Assembly: GCF_002007645.1 (NCBI RefSeq)
Contig: NZ_CP019791.1
Coordinates: forward strand, 1,054,001 to 1,118,000
Length of the DNA stretch: 64,000 nt
Direction of reading: 5' to 3'
From: Anaerohalosphaera lusitana
Lineage (GTDB): Bacteria > Planctomycetota > Phycisphaerae > Sedimentisphaerales > Anaerohalosphaeraceae
Below, piece by piece: positions 8,761 through 16,870 of the stretch. The translations under genes were made by a program, and so were the position numbers. Numbering within the stretch: position 1 is the first letter of the stretch; each line of letters starts with the position of its first letter. A model generated the notes under the pieces. It was not told the DNA's origin and searched no databases. It saw nothing but the letters and a program-made list of their open reading frames with translations.

Positions 8761-9357
8761 ATGAAGCTTACCATCAAAACATTGCTCGCTCTAACTGTTT
8801 TATTCACAGCATCTTACGCGCAGGCGTCACCAGTTGCGCTCGATGTCACGAACCACTCGGAATCAGATCTGCGGGCAGTGCTCTGGGGAGGTTTGGCCGA
8901 GACGGATTTTGTATATGACGACGGAATGCGGACCTGGCAGAGCAGTTGGCAGAGCGATTTCTGGAGTCTGCAGGCCACTATAATTGAGGAGTACCGGATG
9001 GGTGCGATGCTTGCAACGCTGAAGGTGGAAGCACAGCACCTGACGGGGCTGCACGACGGGGAAGTAGCGCCCGGATTTGTGCTCGATACCATGCACATAA
9101 ACCTGACGGGCGATCCACGATTTGCCATAAGTGCTGAGCCTGTAAGAATTTCCAACAAAATCCATCCCGGCGCGGTGGAGCATCATGATGTGCTGCACAC
9201 ATTCGTAATGGATCTGGACCAGAATCTGCCCGGCTTATTGAGCGGGGACGGGCAGATATATGCAGTTATAGAGGCGGCCCATGTGATGCCTGAGCCGGCG
9301 ACATTGGTGCTGATCGGCGTTGGGGCGCTGGCTCTGGCGGGCTGCCGGAAGAGGTAA
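8761..9357 (+). CDS. PEP-CTERM sorting domain protein
   Basis: A 198-residue exported protein. GGGGAGG precedes the ATG by nine bases. Residues 1-22 are a signal peptide ending near SYAQASP. The middle is beta-rich and unlike known enzymes. The end has Met-Pro-Glu-Pro-Ala-Thr, a hydrophobic helix (LVLIGVGALALAG) and CRKR, a standard PEP-CTERM anchor for exosortase processing. It marks the point where the plus strand changes from C-rich to G-rich. Role unknown. Confidence 0.85.
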   Translation: MKLTIKTLLALTVLFTASYAQASPVALDVTNHSESDLRAVLWGGLAETDFVYDDGMRTWQSSWQSDFWSLQATIIEEYRMGAMLATLKVEAQHLTGLHDGEVAPGFVLDTMHINLTGDPRFAISAEPVRISNKIHPGAVEHHDVLHTFVMDLDQNLPGLLSGDGQIYAVIEAAHVMPEPATLVLIGVGALALAGCRKR

Positions 9358-9787
9358 GCAGTGTAGGATAGTTTGTAAGTCATTGCTATGGTTGGACTTA
9401 GGCTCATTAAAAATAGGAGGTGAGGAGGAATTGATCGGCCTGATATGTCTTCCGTGCTGACGTAACTTGAAGCGGGGGGCGGTACGGAATTGGCCGGATC
9501 GGGCTGGTTTTGGGAGGAGTGAGGCGGCGTCTGAGGGGGACGCGAGGAGTGCTTGGCGGTTCGTAAGTTACTGTTTTGCAGTAGCTTACGAGTCTGCTGA
9601 GTCCGGACTAAAGGGCTTTGATGTGGAACTGGAGGTCAGCGGGTGAATCCGCTCGGGAGGATGTGAGAAGGGGGGAAGAGGACCCGGCGATGAAGAGCAG
9701 CGAAGGAGGATGGCATGTATTTGTAAGTCATTTGCTGCAAGGGAGTTGTGAGGGATTGGCTGTGTGTTCAAGGGGGAGACACACGGC
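9358..9787. other. Non-coding region before the ISL3 element, with GTAAG hairpins
   Basis: No supported gene. It contains three members of a small palindromic family built on GTAAGT: a TAAGTC/GACTTA pair near 9375-9400, a 12-bp stem (CGTAAGTTACTG at 9562-9573, with CAGTAGCTTACG at 9579-9590), and a half unit at 9721-9741. The ISL3 element has split this region from 11112 onward. Confidence 0.55.
9562..9590. repeat. GTAAG palindrome, best-formed copy
   Basis: CGTAAGTTACTG and CAGTAGCTTACG form a 12-bp stem with one mismatch and a 5-base loop. Related units with the same GTAAGT arm occur near 9375, 9721, 11301 and 12421. Confidence 0.7.
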
Positions 9788-9795
9788 TTTTTTTG

Positions 9796-11103
9796 GGTTC
9801 ATCACGGAATATCGGGGAAATAGACATCAACGGCAGTACTTTGTAGCTTTTAGTTACCCGACTATTAGCTCAAAGGAGACTGCCGTTGACTGGACAACAT
9901 CTTATCAAAAAACTCGGCCAATGGGAAGGATATCGTGTTGGAACTGTTGGGCCTGCTAAGAAAGGCCGTGAATTCTGGGTCGAATTGATCCCGGAAAATG
10001 GATTCGGAACCTGTGACGGCTGCGGCCAGGAATGCAGCAGCGTTCACGAGACCGTCCAGCGTTGGATCCGCGATCTGCCGGTCTTCGACAAGACTACCCA
10101 CCTGCTCGTTCACCGAAGGCGTCTGCTGTGCCCCAGATGCGGGCCGAAGCTTGAACGAATCTCCTGGCTGGACCGTTACAGCCGCCACACCACCCGGCTG
10201 GTAGAATCGGTCGCCCGGCTGTGTGATGTGATGAGCATAAAGCATGTGTCTGAGTATTTTTCGCTGTCCTGGTCGACCGTCAAGGACATCCACAAGCGTC
10301 ATCTCAAGAAGAAGCTCGGCCCTGTCGACCTGTCAAATGTCGAGCTGCTGGCGATGGATGAATTTGCCATTCAAAAGGGCCACAGATATGCAACGGTCAT
10401 CATCGACCCGACCTGCAAGAAAGTGCTCTGGGTGGGACGAGGGCGTTCGAGAGCCTCTATCAGGCCATTCTTCGAAATGCTCGGCGACCGCTGCAAAGAC
10501 ATCAAAGCAGTAGCGATGGACATGAACGCCAGCTTCGAGCAGGAGGTTCAGCTGCATTGTCCGCAGGCTGAAATAGTTTATGATCTGTTCCATGTCGTGG
10601 CCAAGTACGGCCGTGAAGTTATCGATCGGGTCAGGGTCGATCAGGCCAATCGGCTGAGAGACGACAAGCCCGCTCGCAGGGTGATCAAGGGTTCGCGATG
10701 GCTGCTGCTTCGCAATCGTGAGAACATCGAAAAGCCCGAGGATCTGGTTCGCCTCGATGAGCTGCTGGCAGCCAACGAATCGCTGATGACGACCTATGTG
10801 ATGAAGGACGATCTCAAGCTGCTGTGGAATCTGAGCGATCGCAAGGCCGCCGAATCGTGCTGGGGTCAGTGGCTCGATCGAGCCATGCAAAGCGGGATTG
10901 AGCCGCTGATGAAGTTTGCCAAAAGGCTGAGCAAATACGCCGCCGGAATCATCGCACACAGCAGATGGCCGCTGCATACGTCACTGCTGGAGGGGATCAA
11001 TAACAAGATCAAAACCATCAAGCGACAGGCATACGGCTATCGAGACGATGAATATTTCTTCCTGAGAATAAGAGCAGCATTCCCCGGTATTCCGTGATGA
11101 ACC
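9796..11103 (+). mobile_element. ISL3-family insertion sequence, complete
   Basis: A complete 1,308-bp element. Its 24-bp terminal inverted repeats lie at 9796-9819 and 11080-11103 and differ at one position (GGTTCATCACGGAAT is shared, then ATCGG or ACCGG). It is flanked by the 8-bp direct repeat TTTTTTTG at 9788-9795 and 11104-11111. An 8-bp target duplication is characteristic of the ISL3 family. The transposase fills most of the element. Intact ends and an identical duplication suggest recent insertion. Confidence 0.95.
9886..11097 (+). CDS. tnpA: ISL3-family transposase
   Basis: A 403-residue transposase. It starts at a TTG behind AAAGGAGACTGCCG. The N-terminus has a zinc-finger-like cluster (CDGCGQEC, then CPRCG near residue 85), followed by a helix-turn-helix segment around SEYFSLSWSTVKDIH. 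The DDE catalytic core begins at LLAMDEFAIQKGHRYATVIID, continues with VAMDMNASFEQEVQLHCP and YDLFHVVAKYG, and ends with SLLEGINNKIKTIKRQAYGYRDDEYFFLRI, all typical of ISL3. The gene ends seven bases before the outer edge of the right inverted repeat. It appears intact and functional. Confidence 0.95.
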   Translation: MTGQHLIKKLGQWEGYRVGTVGPAKKGREFWVELIPENGFGTCDGCGQECSSVHETVQRWIRDLPVFDKTTHLLVHRRRLLCPRCGPKLERISWLDRYSRHTTRLVESVARLCDVMSIKHVSEYFSLSWSTVKDIHKRHLKKKLGPVDLSNVELLAMDEFAIQKGHRYATVIIDPTCKKVLWVGRGRSRASIRPFFEMLGDRCKDIKAVAMDMNASFEQEVQLHCPQAEIVYDLFHVVAKYGREVIDRVRVDQANRLRDDKPARRVIKGSRWLLLRNRENIEKPEDLVRLDELLAANESLMTTYVMKDDLKLLWNLSDRKAAESCWGQWLDRAMQSGIEPLMKFAKRLSKYAAGIIAHSRWPLHTSLLEGINNKIKTIKRQAYGYRDDEYFFLRIRAAFPGIP

Positions 11104-11462
11104 TTTTTTTGTATCTGCAAGGGGGTGCAGTGGAGGATTTGAGTTGTCAAATCCGGGTTTATGAGGCTGTTTCGGGGTTCAAGGGGCGGGGTTTTAGGGT
11201 CGTACGAAGGGTTTTGAATGGCTGTTTTGGGGTGATCGAGGCGGTTTTTCAGGTGTTGCGGCGAGGGGTCGAAAGTGCTGCCTGGCTGGTATGGTATATC
11301 TGTAAGTCATGATTGTGCAATATCTTACATCGATATGTCTTGATGCGGGCGGGGTGAAAATGGTTTATTTGCGAGATTGTAGGCTAAGAGTTATTGACAG
11401 GGGGGCGATTACGTGTAAAATGCGGCATTCTGCGGTGCCGGTTCGGCCGGTGCTGTTTTCGC
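11104..11462. other. Non-coding region between ISL3 and tRNA-His
   Basis: No supported gene. G-rich on the plus strand. It holds the ISL3 target duplication at 11104-11111, a GTAAG hairpin (TGTAAG at 11301-11306 and CTTACA at 11324-11329) and the tRNA-His promoter. Confidence 0.55.
11394..11421 (+). promoter_or_regulatory. Sigma-70-type promoter for tRNA-His
   Basis: A perfect -35 box TTGACA at 11394-11399 and TAAAAT at 11416-11421, 16 bases apart, lie about 41 bases upstream of the mature tRNA. The boxes and spacing fit a housekeeping promoter. Confidence 0.7.
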
Positions 11463-11537
11463 GGTGGGAGTAGCTCAGTTGGCTAGAGCACCAGATTGTG
11501 ATTCTGGGGGTCGCGGGTTCAAGTCCCGTCTTCCACC
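11463..11537 (+). tRNA. tRNA-His (GTG)
   Basis: A complete cloverleaf. The acceptor strand GTGGGAG pairs with CTTCCAC, the D arm is GCTCAGTTGGCTAGAGC, the anticodon stem CCAGA/TCTGG encloses TTGTGAT (anticodon GTG), and the T arm is GCGGGTTCAAGTCCCGT. An extra 5' G opposite a C discriminator is the histidine identity element and is encoded here. CCA is not encoded. A T-run follows at 11540. Confidence 0.95.
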
Positions 11538-11796
11538 CTTTTTTATGCGCGAAACTGGGGTGTGCAGGGTGTTTGGGGGCGAAATCCTGCATTTTGAGCG
11601 GCAAATGGGGCGGTAAATATGTAGACTGATCCAATCCTTTTAGGTCTTTCCAAGTTGTTTCGGGCTGATTCCGCGCGCGGTTTGGGGTGGTTTCGGGCGG
11701 GTGGGGGATATTGCCCAGTGTAGCGGGCCGAAATGGGGGTCGGCTGAAAAATTGTAGGGTGTTTTGCTTGTTGAAATTGGGTGTTTTCCTCCTTCG

Positions 11797-12116
11797 GAAA
11801 TGGGGTTAATTACAGGGGTGGACACTTAGTAAGATAAGACTTTGGGGCAAATCGGCTGATTTCGGGTGATTTTGAGGGGGCAAAAGTAGGGTAAAAACGA
11901 GCAAAAGTGGTATATAGGTGGGGTGAAAATGGGGTAAAAGTGGGCAAAAGCCGACAGGCTATTTCCTACCTGTCAAGTGGGAGAATGTTTCACCACGAAG
12001 GCACGAAGATCACGAAGTAAAGCTAAAAAGGTAAGTATACAGGAGTAAAGAGGTCGCTTCGCGACTCTGTTTTATGCTGGGTCCCCGCCTTCGCGAGGAT
12101 GACATACTGGGTGCAG
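11797..12116 (+). repeat. Large repeat F, copy 1 (inverted relative to 36.0-36.34 kb)
   Basis: About 320 bases that match the reverse strand of 36003-36340 in order: CGGAAATGGG, GGACACTT, AAATCGGCT, a run of GGGxAAAAGTGG units, GAGGCT or CAGGCT, TTTCCTACCTGTCAAGTGGG, TTCACCAC, CACGAAG units, then repeat A ending in GATGACATACTGGG. A-tracts at 11882, 11893, 11903, 11926, 11936 and 11946 are spaced 10 or 11 bases apart apart from one double gap. Confidence 0.8.
12048..12108 (+). repeat. Dispersed repeat A, copy 3
   Basis: Reads GTCGCTTCGCGACTCTG, TTTTATGCTGGGTCC, a CGCGAAGGCGGGG-type hairpin in inverse, then GAGGATGACATACTGGG. It is the distal part of large repeat F. Confidence 0.75.
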
Positions 12117-12181
12117 ATGTGCTCGTTATTGCTGCGGATTGGCTTTTGTTGTTGTGTGGATAGATTGGTCGTGTGGGCGTT

Positions 12182-12266
12182 GGGCCGCCGCAGAATTTAA
12201 CAGCCGCGCCTCCGACGTACTTTTTGGAGGGTCCATTCTCGGCGGGATGTGAAATTATGCGGCTGT
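12182..12266 (+). repeat. Dispersed repeat B, copy 2
   Basis: GGGCCGCCGCAGAATTTAAC, then AGCCGCGCCTCCGACGTAC, GGGTCCATTCTCGGCGGGAT and GAAATTATGCGGCTG. Nearly the same as copies at 47212 and 62059; the copy at 3341 is inverted. Confidence 0.8.
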
Positions 12267-12418
12267 TGGGTGCGGTAGATGGTCGGGAGTGCGGGGACGT
12301 TGATTTGGTTGGCTGATGTTTTGTGATGATCATTTCATTTGTTTGGGCTTGACAGTTTGGGGTGTGCATGTGGGTTTCAACCGTGGTGTTACTGAGTTGG
12401 GCTAAACACGCATCGCAG

Positions 12419-12475
12419 ATGTAAGTTATTGCTAATAAGGCACTTATGAGTAAATAAAAAGTGTCTGACCCTTTT
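12419..12475 (+). repeat. Composite GTAAG + GTGTCTGACCC element
   Basis: A GTAAGTT arm followed about 35 bases later by AAAAAGTGTCTGACCC and TTTTTA. The same arrangement is at 42577-42632, and the GTGTCTGACCC core alone recurs at 13557 and 53349. Confidence 0.6.
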
Positions 12476-12533
12476 TATTCTCTCTTTTTATTCTCTCTTT
12501 TTATTCTCTTCTTTTTATTCTCTTTTTATTCTC
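12471..12533 (+). repeat. Pyrimidine-rich short tandem repeat
   Basis: Five tandem units of TTTTTATTCTCT with one or two bases added or lost between units (12 to 14 bases per unit). It directly follows the GTGTCTGACCC motif. Slippage-prone, with no coding role. Confidence 0.8.
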
Positions 12534-12538
12534 TTCGG

Positions 12539-12561
12539 GCTATGAAATTATGCGGCTGGTG
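12539..12561 (+). repeat. Dispersed repeat B, partial copy
   Basis: Only the distal end of repeat B is present: GAAATTATGCGGCTGG followed by the extension TGGGTTCGGTA also seen after the 47212 copy. Confidence 0.65.
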
Positions 12562-12800
12562 GGTTCGGTACCGGATCGGGTTTTGTGTTTGCGTGTTTGT
12601 GGATGTTGCTGTATATGAAAGTTGTGGAATTGCCGGTGAGCTTTTCTGGCGGTGAAACGTCCTGATAGCCGATAGGTAGAACAGTGTTTTGCGTGGGGGG
12701 ATGTTGGGAACTGAGTTTATTCGACAAGTTGATTTTATATTAAAATTTATAACTTTTTATTGAGTATTTATTATTGGGGCGGGATGGAGAAGTTTTTTAA

Positions 12801-13577
12801 ATGGTGCATTTGCGGCGGGAAGTTTTTGAGCGTTATATAAAGAGCGTCAACGATGCTTATTTGAAGGGTGATGCTACGGAGCATACTTATCGGCCGGCGA
12901 TGCAGGGGCTGGTTGAGGGGCTTGGGGAGAATGTGCATGCAACGAATGAGCCGAGCAGGATCAGGTGCGGTGCGCCGGATTTTGTGGTGACGCGGAGCAG
13001 GTACGGCAATCATCAGACGGTGGGGTATATCGAGTGCAAGGACCTGGGGGCGGATCTGCGGAAGATCGAGAAGAGCGAGCAGATCAAGAAACGGTATCTG
13101 CCGAGCCTGCACAATATGATACTGACGGATTATGTGAAGTTCCGCTGGTACGTCGGCGGGGAGCTGCGTGAGACGGCGGAGCTTGCGCGCGAGGGTGCGG
13201 GCGGTAAGTTCGTGCTTAGCGATGAGGGCGTCGAGCGGGTCGGTGAGATGCTGGGGCAGTTCATGAACGTGGGGGTGGAGCGGATCGGCAGTTCGAAGGA
13301 GCTTGCGAAGCGGCTGGGCGGGATGACGCGGCTGATGCGTGAGATCATCAAGCAGACGTTCGAGAAGGAGAGCGAGAAGGGGTCGCTGCACGGTCAGTTC
13401 GATGCGTTTCGCAAGGTGCTGCTGCATGATCTGGGGGAGGATGAGTTTGCGGACATGTATGCGCAGACGATAGCTTACGGGCTGTTCGCGGCGAGGTGTC
13501 ATATCAATGATGTGGCGGCGTATGGGGGGAAGAAGGGAAGAGCAGAGGGAGAAAAGGTGTCTGACCCTTTAAATTAA
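12801..13577 (+). pseudogene. N-terminal fragment of a type IIG/ISP-like restriction-modification enzyme
   Basis: A 258-residue fragment of a much longer (usually about 1,000 residues) fused restriction-methylation enzyme. A PD-(D/E)xK nuclease core is visible: CGAPDFVVTR, then VGYIECKDLGADL near residues 74-86, followed by SEQIKKRYLPSLHNMILTDY, a sequence order typical of these enzymes. It continues to YAQTIAYGLFAARC and then runs into unrelated residues ending KVSDPLN, which are encoded by a GTGTCTGACCC repeat at 13557. The helicase or methyltransferase and specificity regions are missing, so the enzyme cannot work as a complete system. The nuclease domain itself looks intact. Strongly G-rich coding strand. 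Confidence 0.75.
13557..13572 (+). repeat. GTGTCTGACCC motif forming the end of the truncated restriction gene
   Basis: GGTGTCTGACCCTTTAAA encodes the last codons of the truncated gene. Other copies are at 12461, 42614 and 53349. All four sit at gene ends or in intergenic DNA. Confidence 0.6.
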
Positions 13578-13626
13578 AATCAGCTGATAGAGAGAATTAG
13601 ATTTAAATTTTCTGAAAGGAAGTGAC

Positions 13627-14205
13627 ATGTCCGATCAACCCTATAAAGCTATCAATGATTTTTGCAAAATTATTACTCAACTTCCAGATAAAGAAATGGC
13701 TGAGGAGGTGGTTTATTGGGCCTGCTATGCGGCAGGGAAACTTCCCGAACCCACCGGACTAGAACCAGTCCCTAAACGCAAGATGAATGCTATTTTTTGG
13801 GATTTAACAATTGAGGATTTAAGAAACAAGCTTATTGAATTACACGAAAAGTATAGAATTGATCAACAGCTGTTAATATTGGGTGAATTAGAGTTTGTTA
13901 AAAATCACCTAATTGGAATTGCAGATCCTAAAAAGTTAGAAAAAAACAGGCAACTTGTAGAAGCCTTAGAAGAGCAATTGAAATTACCGCAAAATAAAAG
14001 AATAGAATGTCTAGCTGATGATTCTATTCTCGGAATGATGCAGACGGCGAGAGATTTAATTTCCAATTTTGACCAGCGGCGCTCTAAAGCAGAAAACGCT
14101 CTAAGTTTCATAATAGATAAGCAAGCTGATCATTTTACCGCCAGATATTGGAGTCTACTCTTAGAAAAGGACCTACAGCGAAAAAGGAAAAAGGAGGATA
14201 AATAA
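13627..14205 (+). CDS. Hypothetical protein, AT-rich, alpha-helical
   Basis: A 192-residue cytosolic protein not recognised as any family. It starts at an ATG eight bases after GAAAGGAAG. The sequence is mostly helical and charged, with a Lys-rich tail (LQRKRKKEDK). It has much lower GC than the truncated restriction gene before it, which suggests separate acquisition. It abuts the next gene without a gap, so the two are probably translated together. A role connected to the broken restriction system is possible but not shown. Confidence 0.7.
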   Translation: MSDQPYKAINDFCKIITQLPDKEMAEEVVYWACYAAGKLPEPTGLEPVPKRKMNAIFWDLTIEDLRNKLIELHEKYRIDQQLLILGELEFVKNHLIGIADPKKLEKNRQLVEALEEQLKLPQNKRIECLADDSILGMMQTARDLISNFDQRRSKAENALSFIIDKQADHFTARYWSLLLEKDLQRKRKKEDK

Positions 14206-14493
14206 TTGAATTGGTATAGGAAGAAAGACGAGCACATGACGTTGCTGTTTGAGGTTCTTCGGAAGAGAGGGGAGGATGACCTTCTTGTGAAGTTCGGGGC
14301 GGGCAGGTTGAGCGAGGGGGATATTAAACACGCGGTGGATATTGTGCTGGGTGAATTTTGTGAGACTGGTCTGCGAGAAGACGATGAACCGAATAGACGC
14401 GGTGAGAGGCTCGATGATTTGATGGGTTTTCTGGTGGGAGAGTTAGAGGAACTGGAAGTATGTGCGTCAGAGGGGCGTGAGTATTTGTTTTAG
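14206..14493 (+). CDS. Hypothetical small acidic protein
   Basis: A 95-residue protein starting at a TTG that directly follows the preceding stop; AGGAGGATAAATAA before it is a strong ribosome site, so this start is preferred over an internal ATG at 14236. The product is acidic, with GEDDLLVKFGAGRLSEGDI and a C-terminal GELEELEV helix. No family recognised. It probably forms a two-gene unit with the protein at 13627. Confidence 0.6.
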   Translation: MNWYRKKDEHMTLLFEVLRKRGEDDLLVKFGAGRLSEGDIKHAVDIVLGEFCETGLREDDEPNRRGERLDDLMGFLVGELEELEVCASEGREYLF

Positions 14494-14533
14494 AGGTTTT
14501 TTTAGTTGGTTAGATTAAGTCAGGGGTACTGAA

Positions 14534-15217
14534 ATGACAGAATATAGTTTTACATGGTTGATATGGTGTCGAGTGCTTACAGCAGCTTTCTTTCTAGCGC
14601 AGGGGTTTCATACTGTTGCAGAGGCGAAAATTGTGATTGATGATGGTCAGCGACATGTGATCGATGACACAGAGTCTATTTTCAGCGATGGGGTTGAGCT
14701 CGATCTGGGGATATTTCAGGATCCGAGCACTCATTTCGATCTAGTGGAAGGAGGCTCTTTATTAGGCCTTGGCGTACATGGTAATGCTACGGTAACTATG
14801 ACCGGAGGGGAAGTTGAAACTGATATCGTAGTTACTGACAATGCTAGAGTGACAATATCAGGCGGCAGTATAGGTGCAAGGCTGGCTAACTTTTCTGATA
14901 ATTTTATCTATCTTAATGGGACAGGTTTTCAGGTGGTCGATCAGGCTGGTATTGAGACAGATCTTCATTATGGAGACAGTTTAAGCGATTATGTGCCATT
15001 CGTTCAGGAGGTTGAATTTGGTATTGCAACAAATTATTATACGGGCACTATCAGGGGTGTGTTGGCGGATGGTTCTATTATAAATAACCGGTTTGATATT
15101 TTTAGAAACAGTACGTTTGGCGGAAGTGGAGATATTATAGTTTTGCCTGAACCGGGGACTCTGATTCTATTGAGTTTGGGTGGATTTTTATTCCGGCGGG
15201 AGACTGTTAGACGGTAG
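14534..15217 (+). CDS. PEP-CTERM sorting domain protein
   Basis: A 227-residue exported protein. Signal peptide at about residues 1-32, cleaved near AEAK. The middle contains repeated short beta-strands (VHGNATVTMTGGEVETDIVV, TDNARVTISGGSIGAR) of the kind found in beta-helix or autotransporter-like passenger regions. The C-terminus has Leu-Pro-Glu-Pro-Gly-Thr, a hydrophobic helix and FRRETVRR, a PEP-CTERM anchor. Composition is AT-richer than the other PEP-CTERM genes here. Confidence 0.8.
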   Translation: MTEYSFTWLIWCRVLTAAFFLAQGFHTVAEAKIVIDDGQRHVIDDTESIFSDGVELDLGIFQDPSTHFDLVEGGSLLGLGVHGNATVTMTGGEVETDIVVTDNARVTISGGSIGARLANFSDNFIYLNGTGFQVVDQAGIETDLHYGDSLSDYVPFVQEVEFGIATNYYTGTIRGVLADGSIINNRFDIFRNSTFGGSGDIIVLPEPGTLILLSLGGFLFRRETVRR

Positions 15218-15401
15218 CATAATGTGAACAGGAGCTGAAAAATTTGACTGTGGCTGGTAAGAGTTAATAAGGAATATGGAAACGCTTCGCGTTGCTGTTC
15301 TTATGCTGGGTCCGCCAGAGGCGGATGACATAAGTGGGGGCGGTGATGACGGCTGTTCAGCGAAGGATGGGCCGGCGGACTCGTCGGGTTTGAGATAAAT
15401 T
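15218..15401. other. Short intergenic region with repeat A before the IS1111-like element
   Basis: Contains repeat A copy 4 (15278-15332) and the left flank of the IS110-superfamily element. No gene seen. Confidence 0.5.
15278..15332 (+). repeat. Dispersed repeat A, copy 4
   Basis: ACGCTTCGCGTTGCTGTTC, TTATGCTGGGTCC, GCCAGAGGCGG hairpin, GATGACATA. The stem palindrome differs from other copies by compensatory-looking changes (ACGCTTCGCGT in place of GTCGCTTCGCGAC). Confidence 0.7.
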
Positions 15402-15509
15402 ATGAAACCGGAGCCTCCGTGCATTGGTTATAATCGGGTTTGTTGGCCCTACGATTTTCGCGTGGTCGTCTCGTGGACGCCACAATAACCTTATATACAG
15501 GAGGCTCCT

Positions 15510-16586
15510 ATGGACAAGTATATCGGATTTGACATCGACAGCAAGAAAACAGTGGCATGCGTGGTTCAAAAAGGCAAAAAAGATTGTTTCTCGACCTTTG
15601 AGACGGATCCTGAGAAGATGAAGCAGTTTCTCAAACAGCAAGGCAGCAGGGGTGATCGGCTGCATCTGACCTTCGAGATCAGCGGTCAGGCAGGATATCT
15701 GCACGATCAGCTCAGAGGTCATGTCCAGGATGTGACTGTCTCGAATCCGACACGGATGACCTGGATATACCGCACGAGCAAGAAGAACGACCGGATAGAT
15801 GCCCGCAAGCAGGCGGTTCTGCTCAGCATTGACGAGGTGCCGAAGGTGCATATGCCCAGACTGGAAGTCCGTCAATGGCGAGTGACGATCCAGCACCGCA
15901 GGAAGATGGTCAGCAGGGTCTGTCAGGTCAAAAATCGCATACGGGCGATCATAAAGGCCAACGGCTTCAGTCGGCCCGTGGAGTCTGGAAGCTGGTGGAA
16001 GTTGGCCAATCGTTTATGGATGCGCGGTCTTGCGTGCTTTGAAGCTGATGCTGAACAGCTTTGGCGGATGAGTCTTGCGGATATGCTTGAGGAATTGAAT
16101 ATGCTAGAGTCGCAGCTCAAGCGGGTTACGAACTACCTTGACAGGTATCTGGCAGGCCAGAGTGGCGGTAAGCTGCTGATGAGTGTGCCTGGTGTTGGGC
16201 CACGCACTGCTGAAGCAATTCTGGCTTATACTGACGACATACGCAGGTTCAGACGAACGAAACAGTACTGTGCTTATTTTGGTTTGACGCCTAAGCTTGA
16301 TGAGAGCGGCTCTACTCGTCGACTCGGGCATATCAGCAAACAGGGTCCCAGCGTTGTCCGCTGGCTGCTGGTTGAAAGTGCCTGGCAGGCTATCAGGAAG
16401 AGTCCTGCGCTGAAGGCGTTTTATGAGAAGGTAATGAACGGGCAGAAGGGTCGCGGCAAGATCGCCGCAGTTGCAGTGGCTCGTAAACTGTTGAGTATAA
16501 TGCGCGCGATGCTGGTCAATGGTGAGCTTTTTAATGAGGAGCTTGTCGGCCGGTCTTGCGGTTTTGATATGAGAAAATCGGCTTAG
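15510..16586 (+). CDS. tnpA: IS110/IS1111-family DEDD transposase
   Basis: A 358-residue recombinase with a RuvC-like DEDD domain first (GFDIDSKKT with D8, TFEISGQAGYL, then KKNDRIDARKQA) and a C-terminal Transposase_20 domain (SVPGVGPRTAEAILAYTDDI, GHISKQGPSVVRWLLVESAW). Such enzymes act with a non-coding RNA that pairs to target and donor DNA. AGGAGGCTCCT precedes the ATG. The reading frame is intact. Confidence 0.93.
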   Translation: MDKYIGFDIDSKKTVACVVQKGKKDCFSTFETDPEKMKQFLKQQGSRGDRLHLTFEISGQAGYLHDQLRGHVQDVTVSNPTRMTWIYRTSKKNDRIDARKQAVLLSIDEVPKVHMPRLEVRQWRVTIQHRRKMVSRVCQVKNRIRAIIKANGFSRPVESGSWWKLANRLWMRGLACFEADAEQLWRMSLADMLEELNMLESQLKRVTNYLDRYLAGQSGGKLLMSVPGVGPRTAEAILAYTDDIRRFRRTKQYCAYFGLTPKLDESGSTRRLGHISKQGPSVVRWLLVESAWQAIRKSPALKAFYEKVMNGQKGRGKIAAVAVARKLLSIMRAMLVNGELFNEELVGRSCGFDMRKSA

Positions 16587-16615
16587 GATGTATTGAAGGT
16601 TGGCGGGATGAATTT

Positions 16616-16870
16616 AGAGGACCCTGTACGTGGCGATGCGAACCTCTTGGTATCGCGTCTGAGAGAATAGGGCCTCTTTACCGCAGGCAATTTGATGTGC
16701 CGTCTTCGTGATGAGCACGAATAGGAGCGTGGGCAGCCAACCCGAAATACGTCCCGCCGTATTTTCCCCTGCGGCCCCATGGCTGTCGTGAAGGGGCACA
16801 CAGGAGAAAATACTCTGTATGCATGAATGGATACAAAAATGTTTAGAAATGTTTGCGAGAATCTGTTGAC
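16616..16870 (+). ncRNA. Putative bridge RNA region of the IS1111-like element
   Basis: Sequential stem-loops follow the transposase stop: AGAGGACCCT at 16616-16625 pairs with AGGGCCTCT at 16669-16677; TTCGTG-ATGAG-CACGAA at 16705-16721 is a perfect hairpin; AAATACG-TCCCGC-CGTATTT at 16745-16764 is another; and a GC-rich segment (CCCCTGCGGCCCC to GAAGGGG) follows. No open frame fits. Position downstream of the gene matches the bridge RNA location in IS1111-type elements. Transcript ends and guide loops were not defined. Confidence 0.5.

Larger units (their letters stand above)
11538..12800. other. 1.26-kb non-coding accessory region packed with repeats
   Basis: No supported gene lies between tRNA-His and the truncated restriction gene. 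From left to right: G-rich sequence with short degenerate repeats; the large repeat F (about 11797-12116) with phased A-tracts and a repeat A tail; repeat B (12182-12266); a GTAAG palindrome joined to a GTGTCTGACCC motif (12419-12475); a pyrimidine-rich tandem array (12471-12533); a partial repeat B (12539-12561); and AT-rich DNA before 12801. Confidence 0.6.

Noticed and set aside
12471-12533. Tandem TTTTTATTCTCT units considered as a CRISPR remnant
   Set aside because: Units are 12-14 bases, directly adjacent and low-complexity.
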